A DNA stretch of 22,938 nucleotides from a virus, in IMG/VR virus record IMGVR_UViG_3300028794_000188, positions 1-22,938 of that record; one strand, given 5' to 3'. The notes beneath the pieces were generated by a model, which ran no database searches, was not told the DNA's origin, and was given only the letters and a program-made list of their open reading frames with translations. Shown here piece after piece: positions 15,642-22,686 of this stretch (position 1 is its first letter; every line of letters starts with the position of its first letter). The position numbers and the translations under genes are program-made.

Positions 15642-16229
15642 ATGTCAATTTACAATAAAATAAACGCGGGCTTTAAACTGGGTACAGATGAGCCTGTAAC
15701 ATCGGGGATAGAGGATGTTATATACATTTTTAACCAGGACGATATCACCCTTACTTATGATGTAGCCAATCCCTTAATCATTACCGGTTTAACAGCGGTA
15801 GGTACTGCAAAAATCTACAAGTTTGAGGGTACAAACAATAGCTTCAACACCATGAGCAAGCTCACCAAAACACAGGTGGGGCCACGTTATACCGAAGAGA
15901 TAGATTTTAATATTGCCGGTTTATCTGTTGATATTAAAGGCCAGCTGATGGCCATGGGCTACGGCCGGTTACGCGCCATAGCGGTTAACAACTACAAATC
16001 GAGCGACTCGGCAATTGAGCTTTTTGGCGCCGTGAACGGATTGATCCTGACAGATGCCGAACGCAACGCTGCCGACGAAACCCTGGACGGCGGCTACAAA
16101 CTAAAGCTAACCAATCCCGACAAGTTAAAAGAGCCCTACCCGCCCCGCGCCATATCTATCGCACCCGAATCAGGTTCGGCCACTTACACCAGTACTATTG
16201 CCGCTATCGAGGCGCTGTTGGCTATTTAA
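15642..16229 (+). CDS. Small beta-rich structural protein, possible tail tube protein
   Basis: This 195-residue soluble protein has mainly beta-type sequence: DDITLTYDVANPLIITGLTA (about 33-52), VDIKGQLMAMGYGRLRAIAV (96-115), and a segment 'AIELFGAVNGLILTDAERN' (124-142) followed by 'LDGGYKLKLTNPD' and 'EPYPPRAISI'. The combination of a 'G..NGL' turn with a 'GY.L.L' strand resembles small Bacteroidetes phage proteins that I take for tube or capsid-associated proteins, but I am not certain. Its size would fit a tube subunit, and no other gene in the window is a better candidate. Its place between capsid and portal genes would be unusual for a tube. It could equally be a head decoration protein. 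Confidence 0.55.
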   Translation: MSIYNKINAGFKLGTDEPVTSGIEDVIYIFNQDDITLTYDVANPLIITGLTAVGTAKIYKFEGTNNSFNTMSKLTKTQVGPRYTEEIDFNIAGLSVDIKGQLMAMGYGRLRAIAVNNYKSSDSAIELFGAVNGLILTDAERNAADETLDGGYKLKLTNPDKLKEPYPPRAISIAPESGSATYTSTIAAIEALLAI

Positions 16230-16353
16230 TTATTGAATTATTGATTGACTGATTTATTGAATATTGGATTATCGCTGACAGTTAAATTAATACTCCATTT
16301 CAAAACCTGCCTTATCAATCAGTAATTCTGTCAATCAATAATTCAGTAATTAA
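16226..16353. repeat. Inverted repeat between 15642 gene and portal gene
   Basis: Arms at 16226-16249 and 16330-16353 pair at 23 of 24 bases. The left arm covers the TAA stop codon (16227-16229). The words are TTAATTATTGAATTATTG and the complementary form. Confidence 0.9.
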
Positions 16354-16363
16354 TCCCCCCTTA

Positions 16364-16402
16364 TCAATCAATAATTCAATAACTCAATAATTCAATAATT
16401 AA
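16364..16402 (+). repeat. Extra right-arm words before the portal start
   Basis: A further right-arm-like sequence (TCAATCAATAATTCAATAAC, then CTCAATAATTCAATAATTAA) ends 3 bases before ATG 16406. It could pair with the same left arm at 16226-16249, giving two competing stems. Confidence 0.8.
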
Positions 16403-16405
16403 CAC

Positions 16406-17689
16406 ATGAAAACCTACTTACCGCAAATTGAGCGAAGAATATTGGTAAGGCCCAACCAAACCTACGGGATATTAAACTACGACCTGGATAACGCTTACCC
16501 GCAACGGATGCTGGAACTGGTTGCCGGATCGCCAACGGCTAAGGATTGCTGGAACAAACGGGCCAAGTTTATTGGAGGCAACGGGTTTGAAGCAACTGCT
16601 TTAGGCAAACAGATCATCAACGCCAAAGGCTTAACCCTGGCTAAGCTTTTGAAAGCGCTGGCAACAGATAAAGCCCTTTTTACCGGCTTCGGCATCCACG
16701 TAAATTACAATGCCAATTTCAAAATAGCTTCGGTTAATTACATTAAGTTCGAGGATATCCGCATGGGCGATACCGATTGCCCCGAAACTGCCAATAAGTT
16801 TGCCATTTATAACGATTGGGGCCGCAAGACATGGAAGAATATCATGCGCAGCAAGGTTATATTTTTAGATAAATATAACCCCGACCCGGCGGTTGTGCAG
16901 CAACAGGTTGACGATGCCGGCGGGTGGGACAAATACAAAGGGCAGCTGCTTTACTTTAACCCCGAAATTGATGATTACCCCCTGATAGAAGCAGACTCAG
17001 TTTGGGAGGATTTTGAAACCGAAGCCGGCATCAAAATTTTTAACAACCGCGAGGTCACCACAGGCTTTTTGCCATCAACCATGCTGTTCATGAAATCGCG
17101 CCGCGAAGAGGCCGATAACAGCAGGCCCGATGCCGATGAATTTGCAGGAATAAATACCCCCTCGCAGTTGGAACAGGATCTTGGAGCTTTCCAGGGAACC
17201 AAAAGCGCGCAAAAAATTATTGTTATCGAATACGAGGATGAAAATTCAAAACCAGAATTTAAGGCCTACCCTATCCAGAATAACGATAAGCTGTTTGAAA
17301 CAACCGAACGATCCGTTGAAGCCCGCATCATCAAAGGTTTTTCTGTCCCCAAAGAACTGGTTAATCCCGAAAAATCATCCGGCTTAAGCAACGGCGGCGA
17401 AAAGAAACAGGCTATCATCGAATTTAACGACAATACCGCGCCCGACAGGCAGGAGCTGACCGAAACGCTTGCAGAAGTATTCAGTCACTTTTATACCAAT
17501 ATTAATCCGGCCGGTAATTGGGCTATTACACCTGTGCCAGCTATAGCTGCCGATGATAGTCCGGGGATTAAAGCGGGTAATGCAATCAATAACCTGCTTT
17601 CATCAGCCATCCCATTGCAAAATAAAATAGCCGCCCTGGTTTATGCATACGGCTTTAAACAGGCCGAAGCAGAGGCGATGTGTAAATAG
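16406..17689 (+). CDS. Portal protein
   Basis: This 427-residue protein should form the ring at the head vertex through which DNA is packaged and to which the connector binds. Recognisable portal wording includes 'CWNKRAKFIGGNGF' (about 47-60), 'LFTGFGIHVNYN' (about 91-102), the 'VEARIIKGFSVPKELVNPE' stretch (about 304-322), where portals have a helix then 'fgVP.ellg', and the following 'SSGLSNGGEKKQAIIEF' wing. The length is typical for the smaller Bacteroidetes portals. It comes after the capsid gene, whereas portals usually precede protease and capsid. The connector gene follows, separated by 170 bases of hairpin sequence. No alternative family fits as well. Confidence 0.85.
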   Translation: MKTYLPQIERRILVRPNQTYGILNYDLDNAYPQRMLELVAGSPTAKDCWNKRAKFIGGNGFEATALGKQIINAKGLTLAKLLKALATDKALFTGFGIHVNYNANFKIASVNYIKFEDIRMGDTDCPETANKFAIYNDWGRKTWKNIMRSKVIFLDKYNPDPAVVQQQVDDAGGWDKYKGQLLYFNPEIDDYPLIEADSVWEDFETEAGIKIFNNREVTTGFLPSTMLFMKSRREEADNSRPDADEFAGINTPSQLEQDLGAFQGTKSAQKIIVIEYEDENSKPEFKAYPIQNNDKLFETTERSVEARIIKGFSVPKELVNPEKSSGLSNGGEKKQAIIEFNDNTAPDRQELTETLAEVFSHFYTNINPAGNWAITPVPAIAADDSPGIKAGNAINNLLSSAIPLQNKIAALVYAYGFKQAEAEAMCK

Positions 17690-17694
17690 CAGCA

Positions 17695-17855
17695 AGCCCC
17701 TCCTAAATCCTCCCCGGAAGGGAGGACTTCAAAACAATTATTAATCCATCGGCCAAAAGTCTCCCCTACCGGGGAGATTTAGAGAGAGCTTACAATTAAC
17801 TTATCCATTAACACAATCAAAAAGTCTCCCCTACCGGGGGAGATTTAGAGGGGGC
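17695..17855. repeat. Inverted repeat with two right arms between portal and connector genes
   Basis: The left arm (about 17695-17731, AGCCCCTCCTAAATCC…) is complementary to two right arms at about 17755-17790 and 17820-17855 (each AGTCTCCCCTACCGGGG…, then …GATTTAGAG). Each right arm also holds its own small stem (CTCCCC…GGGGAG). The second right arm ends 4 bases before ATG 17860. The G-runs (GAGGGGGCT) are the only G-rich pre-start sequence in the window. Confidence 0.85.
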
Positions 17856-17859
17856 TACT

Positions 17860-18474
17860 ATGATCTATCTCATCAACCAAACCACGTTTCAGCAATACGA
17901 GGATATTACTGTAAACATAAAACCCGAACGCCTGAAGATATTCATCAAAAAAGCGCAGGAACTGGATTTAAAACCCTTTTTGGGGCATGCCTTATACTAT
18001 GATTTTTTAAACCACTTTAATGAAGATGGCACCTTACAGGACGATGCCCCGCAACCCTACAAAGACCTGCTGAATGGCACCGAGTACCTTGACGATTACG
18101 GCCATATTGTATTGTACGAAGGCCTGGCCCCAACCATGGTTTACTTCACCTTCGCCCGCTTTATTGAAAACGACGCGGTGCACTATACAGCCACCGGCCC
18201 GGTAATTAAAAGGCATGAAAACGGCGATGCCCTTTCATCTCCCGAAGTGGTAAAGCTGGTACAGCAGCAACGCAGCATTGCCAACGCCTACGCCAACGAT
18301 ATTGAAAAGTTTTTGTGGGATAACAAGGCCGATTTTCCGCTATGGCGATATAACGCCAAAAACAAAAGCAGCAGGCAGGCTGGCCCACGGATAAGGGGTG
18401 TAGATAAAAATGACTTTAATTATCCTGGCAGCTACAACAATTACAATTTAACCATTACCGAATTTTTAAACTGA
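17860..18474 (+). CDS. Head-tail connector protein
   Basis: This 204-residue soluble protein is mostly helical. It opens with 'MIYLINQTTFQQYEDITVNI' (1-20), then 'PERLKIFIKKAQELDLKPFLG' (about 22-42), wording that I recognise from Bacteroidetes phage connector-type proteins found next to portals (I believe the DUF6712 group, without a search to confirm). A helical middle (about 82-110) and a Ser/Lys/Arg-rich C-terminal arm follow. It should seat under the portal and join the tail. The stop codon overlaps the next start (TGATG at 18472-18476), so the fibre gene is probably translated by coupling. Confidence 0.75.
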   Translation: MIYLINQTTFQQYEDITVNIKPERLKIFIKKAQELDLKPFLGHALYYDFLNHFNEDGTLQDDAPQPYKDLLNGTEYLDDYGHIVLYEGLAPTMVYFTFARFIENDAVHYTATGPVIKRHENGDALSSPEVVKLVQQQRSIANAYANDIEKFLWDNKADFPLWRYNAKNKSSRQAGPRIRGVDKNDFNYPGSYNNYNLTITEFLN

Positions 18475-19406
18475 TGGCAACCGATAAAAAAATAACCGAT
18501 CTACCGGTAGCATCCGCCATCGCCGCATCCGACAGCTCCATCCTGGTAAAAAACGGCACCGATTACCAATTTGCCTTTGATTCACTGCTGGAGTTTATTG
18601 GCACCGGATTAACCGTAGGCGCGGCCATCTCCTTCGGCACTACCCTGCCTGCCAACATATCGGGCAAAAACGGCGATGTTTTTATCAACACCGCCGCCGG
18701 TGCCATGGCACAAAAAATAGCCGGCACCTGGGCAGTGGTTTACACCTTCCCGTCCGGAAATGCAGCCGACGGAACCGTTTTGTACGGCACCAGCATCCCG
18801 GCAACCGCCACCGGCAAAAATGGCGACACTTATATAAACACGCTAACCGGCATCTTCTACAAAAAATCAGCCGGATCCTGGTCACAGGTATTTTCCATGC
18901 AAACCGGCCCGGCCGGGGTTGCGGGCCCGCAAGGCGCAACCGGCCCCGCCGGCGCCAACGGCAAAACCATTTTAAGCGGAACCACCAACCCCTCCAATTT
19001 GTATACTGGCACCAATGGCGATTATTACATCAATACCGCAACCTACACCTTCTTCGGCCCAAAAGCAGCCGGTGTTTGGCCGGCAGGCTTTTCGCTGGAC
19101 AACACAGATGCGGAAGCGATAGCTGATGAGGCAGAGTTGAGAAGTGCAGCGGATGAAGAATTGCAGGGGCAGATAAATGCGCTTGCGGGCGGCACATTTG
19201 ATATGACGGCTTACATAGCTGCCGCACCAACCTACGCCACCGAGGAGGCAGCCTTCACCGGAGGATTGGCCCCCTATACATTTTACAAAACACCAACAGG
19301 CGAATTAAGATACAAATTACCTGACACCGTTACTCCCAATGCGCCAACAGGGGGCACTGTTGATGATGCGGCAGACACATTCACATACACAGGAGGCGAA
19401 GCATAA
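18474..19406 (+). CDS. Tail fibre protein with collagen-like segment
   Basis: This 310-residue protein is probably a thin trimeric fibre. The N-terminal 'ITDLPVASAIAASDSSILV' (7-25) is a typical opening of phage fibre proteins. Three imperfect modules follow (about 54-90, 103-141 and 167-207), each with a 'GKNGDVFINT' or 'GTNGDYYINT' core and then an 'AG.W' end. Between the second and third lies a collagen-like run of six Gly-X-Y triplets (145-163). A short helix (about 211-236) is followed by 'TEEAAFTGGLAPYTFYKTPTG' type sequence (about 257-276) and the start of a beta domain that seems to continue in the next gene. It overlaps the connector gene by one base and the SGNH gene by one base (TAATG at 19404-19408). 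Confidence 0.8.
   Translation: MATDKKITDLPVASAIAASDSSILVKNGTDYQFAFDSLLEFIGTGLTVGAAISFGTTLPANISGKNGDVFINTAAGAMAQKIAGTWAVVYTFPSGNAADGTVLYGTSIPATATGKNGDTYINTLTGIFYKKSAGSWSQVFSMQTGPAGVAGPQGATGPAGANGKTILSGTTNPSNLYTGTNGDYYINTATYTFFGPKAAGVWPAGFSLDNTDAEAIADEAELRSAADEELQGQINALAGGTFDMTAYIAAAPTYATEEAAFTGGLAPYTFYKTPTGELRYKLPDTVTPNAPTGGTVDDAADTFTYTGGEA
19391..19396 (+). promoter_or_regulatory. AGGAGG before the SGNH start
   Basis: A full AGGAGG lies 9 bases before ATG 19406. Such sites are rare before Bacteroidetes genes; here it also encodes part of the preceding protein (Thr-Gly-Gly). It may aid coupled initiation at the TAATG overlap. Confidence 0.35.
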
Positions 19407-21061
19407 TGAAACGACCACTTACAGATCACGAATACCAAATAAATGGCGGCGAATGGATAGGCTGCACCACATCTAACTGTACCGATCACGGCGACGGCAC
19501 TTACACTATCACCGATGGCTTAGACGTTGACATTCCCATAGGCCAGCTAAAAGTGCGGGTAAAGGCTTTGGGCGCTAATCCGGCAAGCGCAGCGTTGTTG
19601 AATTCAGTGGCATTTAATGCGTCGACAGCACGTAACTACCAGATAATTTTTATCGGTGATAGTATTTCGGCCGGTGTCGGCACAACAACCTCAGGCAGCT
19701 CGGCAAGCGGTGACTTCAATGGGGGCAACGATTTTCCGTCGCGGGCTCTGACACATTTAACCGGGCTTACGATCAGTAAACAGATCATGCCATTTCCTGG
19801 TCGTTCTGCTAATTGGTTTAATAACAATGCCATACATGATACTATTTTGCTTTTTGATAAGGTAAATCATACCGATATCTATTGTATCGTCGAATTCGGA
19901 GCAAACGATTTAGGTATAGGCGGCGAAGGTTTGGCAATCTATAAAACAGCTATAGCGCTAACGTGCGCTACGCTTAAAGCAGCCGGCGCAAAAGTTATAC
20001 TTACTCCGATTTTGAACCGTAAAGATGACTTTGCAGGTGGCAGTTTTGCGGCGGATAGGAACAATGCAAATTCATGGTTAGTCGCCAACTATATTACCAT
20101 TGGCGCTAATGCATTAGTGGATTATAGCGACCATCCTGAAATATTTAGCGATACCGCGCCGGATAACGCAACCTACTTCAATACTGTTGATCCTGATGGA
20201 CTGACAAAAGTTCATCCTACTGATGTAGGAGCGGCAATTATTGGAACATGTGTGGCGACATCAATTACTATGCTATCAACCACAGCATCGCTTGCAATTA
20301 CATTGCCAAACGAAGCTGCCGACTTTATTACTGCTGCTGGTATTACCGACAGTACACAGATTGCCGCCGTAACGACTTTGGTTAGCGACTTGAAAAGCGC
20401 CGGGTTATGGTGGAAATTACGAGCTATCTACCCATTTGTAGGAGGTACTTCAAGCGCCCACAAATTCAACCTGCGCAATGCAGTTGATAGCGATAGCGCC
20501 TATAGGTTGACATATTATAATACACCCACTCACGATGCTAACGGCATTACTTTTGCTAACGATTCAAAGGCCGATACAAAATTCACTCAAAATCAGCAAT
20601 CGGCATTTACCTTTGGCAATATATCATTGCATTACTATTCGCGAACGGCAAACGCAAGCCCCGAGGGTGTTGATATGGGTATGGGTACAGGTTCGGTATT
20701 GAGATTAGGTTTCCGGTTAGGCTCACAAAGCTACACTGAAGTTAACCAATCGGGGGGTAGCGGAGTAGGCGAAAGCTATTTAAACGGGTTGGGTTTCTTT
20801 TCAACGGCCCGTGCCAATAATCTGAACTTACGAAGCTTTTATCGAAACGGCGTTTTGATCCGTGACACAGCAGATGCGGCAACAAACACACCATTAGGTA
20901 CATTGTTGATTGGAGATCAAAACTTTACCGGCTCAAATAGTTATCCGTCAAACAGGAATTGCGCTTATGCAGCATTCGGCTATGGCTTAACCGCCGTGGA
21001 AGAAGCAACGCATTACACGATTGTGCAAGCCTATCAAACCGCTTTAGGCAGAAACGTTTAA
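19406..21061 (+). CDS. SGNH/GDSL hydrolase receptor-binding tail protein
   Basis: This 551-residue protein is probably a tail-tip enzyme that removes acyl (often acetyl) groups from surface glycan. Residues 1-75 look like the second half of a beta sandwich ('DHEYQINGGEWIG', then 'IGQLKVRVKALGANPAS'). Residues about 79-285 are an SGNH domain: IIFIGDSISAG (block I, Ser86), PGRSANW (Gly132, block II), FGANDLG (block III, Asn167), and DGLTKVHPTD (block V, with candidate Asp264 and His270). The rest (about 300-551), with 'AIYPFVGGTSSAHKFNLR' and a final 'YQTALGR', is a lectin-like beta domain common in receptor-binding proteins. No signal peptide is present, as expected for a virion protein. It is coupled to the fibre gene, and its stop codon overlaps that of the opposing acyltransferase gene. 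Confidence 0.85.
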   Translation: MKRPLTDHEYQINGGEWIGCTTSNCTDHGDGTYTITDGLDVDIPIGQLKVRVKALGANPASAALLNSVAFNASTARNYQIIFIGDSISAGVGTTTSGSSASGDFNGGNDFPSRALTHLTGLTISKQIMPFPGRSANWFNNNAIHDTILLFDKVNHTDIYCIVEFGANDLGIGGEGLAIYKTAIALTCATLKAAGAKVILTPILNRKDDFAGGSFAADRNNANSWLVANYITIGANALVDYSDHPEIFSDTAPDNATYFNTVDPDGLTKVHPTDVGAAIIGTCVATSITMLSTTASLAITLPNEAADFITAAGITDSTQIAAVTTLVSDLKSAGLWWKLRAIYPFVGGTSSAHKFNLRNAVDSDSAYRLTYYNTPTHDANGITFANDSKADTKFTQNQQSAFTFGNISLHYYSRTANASPEGVDMGMGTGSVLRLGFRLGSQSYTEVNQSGGSGVGESYLNGLGFFSTARANNLNLRSFYRNGVLIRDTADAATNTPLGTLLIGDQNFTGSNSYPSNRNCAYAAFGYGLTAVEEATHYTIVQAYQTALGRNV

Positions 21062-22149
21062 CCTGTTTTTATAAGCTTGCTTCCCGCTTTTTGCATAGGC
21101 AATTCAACGGTATAATACAGCATAGTTGACACCACTATTGTTAAAGATAATATGATGGTGTAGTTTAAAATGAAATTTAAAAACGCTGATGGTTCGTTTG
21201 TTGCATGATAAATGTTAATGATTTTGTATTTGTTAACAAAGTAAATAACACTCCAGTGCGTTAGGTAAATTGTGTAGCTGATGTTACCTATGTAGGTAAA
21301 TATCGGGTTGAACAATAGCCATGGTTGGTAGCGCTGTAGTGCGATGATTAACAGAAGAAAGGTAAGCCCGAAATAAAAAATTTCTGATAATACCTGGTCG
21401 TGTTGTATAGAAATGCCCACGGCTAACATGACAAAAGCAGCTAACAATGTTTTGGAGTTTATTTTAAACCCGGTGTTGTCATTTAATAAATAATAAAGGA
21501 TAATGCCCAAGGAAAAAACCGGCAATTGATTTGGGAGGTACAGAAATAAATATTCGCTCCATAACCGCCGGTCGGTAATTAAGCAATATCTTTCAAAAAT
21601 CAGCAGTAAAACAAACCTTAATAGAAGGGTGGCTAATGTAAATAATACCGCCTGCTGTAGGTTTTTTATGTATCTAAACAAGAGGGGGAGCATACAATAA
21701 AACACCACCTCAATTGCTACTGACCAGCCGCCCGGCACAAGACTTGCAATCCAATAGGGACTAAAGCCATGCGTAAATGTAAAATTGGATATGATATTAC
21801 CTAACGATATTCCAGGGGAATTACCAAGCCAATAGCGCGGCCCTGTGCCGTCTTGCCATAAGTAATAGATAATTGCGAGATAATATAATGGTGCTATCCT
21901 AAAAAAACGCCTGATAAAATAATTTTTTATTGGTGTATTTTCATTGTTGTTCCGGTAGCTAAATGATAGGAATAAGGTAAAAGCGCTGAGAATATAGAAC
22001 AACTGAACGCCCCTTGCTCCGTTGTCCATTATCGAAATAATAAAGGGATGTAAATGATCTATACCGGCAGATTGTTGTCTCACATGTACTACCAAAACCG
22101 CTAAAATTGCCAGTGCACGTAAAATGGTGATATATTTCAGCTTTTTCAT
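21058..22149 (-). CDS. Membrane O-acyltransferase (acyltransferase 3 family)
   Basis: This 363-residue integral membrane enzyme probably moves acyl (usually acetyl) groups onto a cell-surface sugar. It has about ten hydrophobic segments. Family marks are ILRALAILAVLVVH with Arg11 and the proposed catalytic His22, LFYILSAFTLF (about 50-60), the RRFFRIAP block (80-87), PGGWSVAIEVVFY (139-151, Trp142 and Glu147), 'YTIYLTHWSVIYF' and a C-terminal VELP. It is the only minus-strand gene supported here, is visibly more AT-rich than the fibre genes, and converges with them with overlapping stops (TTAA at 21058-21061). Such genes in phages are known for O-antigen conversion that blocks re-infection. 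I see no clear promoter in the 288 bases upstream. Substrate unknown. Confidence 0.9.
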   Translation of the reverse strand: MKKLKYITILRALAILAVLVVHVRQQSAGIDHLHPFIISIMDNGARGVQLFYILSAFTLFLSFSYRNNNENTPIKNYFIRRFFRIAPLYYLAIIYYLWQDGTGPRYWLGNSPGISLGNIISNFTFTHGFSPYWIASLVPGGWSVAIEVVFYCMLPLLFRYIKNLQQAVLFTLATLLLRFVLLLIFERYCLITDRRLWSEYLFLYLPNQLPVFSLGIILYYLLNDNTGFKINSKTLLAAFVMLAVGISIQHDQVLSEIFYFGLTFLLLIIALQRYQPWLLFNPIFTYIGNISYTIYLTHWSVIYFVNKYKIINIYHATNEPSAFLNFILNYTIILSLTIVVSTMLYYTVELPMQKAGSKLIKTG

Positions 22150-22437
22150 TCGGCGTAAATATCATCTTTTAGTCCCAAAAACGGTACAAGTGGTTTTAAT
22201 TTTTTGGCGCAAGTGTTTTTTGATTTATCAATATTAAATGGCGACAGAATAGAATATTTTCAAGATTTTACAGATCAATCCGTATAGGCTGACAATATTT
22301 ACATGAAGGTATGATCATTGAATATTTATTAAACAATCTCTCGACCTAATTCCCCCGTTCTTTCTAACAAGCTCAAATCGGGCACTAATCAACACATAGC
22401 CCACTAAAAACCTGGGGGTATCTTAAAGTAACTAATT
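22150..22437. other. AT-rich divergent gap without a gene
   Basis: These 288 bases lie between the acyltransferase start (minus) and the holin-like start (plus), so they should carry the promoters of both. I see no strong TTTG/TAnnTTTG pair in either direction, no inverted repeat of the kind filling the other gaps, and no coding frame. Confidence 0.5.
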
Positions 22438-22671
22438 ATGGAAAAAAAATATTCGTTCTGGGAACGTATCACCGGTGATACGCCCTCATTTTTTAAAAAA
22501 GTTCAAATTTTAGGCGCGGGCCTTGTGGCTATTTCGGTTTCACTTACCGGAGTTGGCCTTGTTCCGGTTGCTGTTACAGGCATAATAGCTGCTGTGGGCA
22601 CCACTATGGGTGCCATTGCCCAGCTTGCAGTAAAACAACCTGGACCCGATACCTCCGCTCCGGAAAAATAA
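22438..22671 (+). CDS. Holin-like small membrane protein
   Basis: This 77-residue protein has an N-terminal basic, aromatic segment (EKKYSFWERITGDTPSFFKK, 2-21), then two hydrophobic segments (about 23-40 and 44-66, separated by a short turn at GLVP) and a polar Pro-rich tail (PGPDTSAPEK). Two membrane segments and small size fit a class II holin or a related phage membrane protein, which would make pores for release of lytic enzyme. Its place at the end of the tail region, just before another small membrane protein, supports lysis. No family was recognised for certain, and the expected lytic enzyme would have to lie beyond the window. Confidence 0.65.
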   Translation: MEKKYSFWERITGDTPSFFKKVQILGAGLVAISVSLTGVGLVPVAVTGIIAAVGTTMGAIAQLAVKQPGPDTSAPEK

Positions 22672-22686
22672 TTAATTCAACCAGTT

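Noticed and set aside
17755-17855. Simple rho-independent terminators
   Set aside because: The stems are followed by GATTTAGAG and not by a T-run, and the gap sits inside what should be a continuous late transcript.
20200-21061. Diversity-generating variable region at the end of the receptor-binding gene
   Set aside because: No reverse transcriptase, template repeat or adenine-biased duplicate is present in the window.
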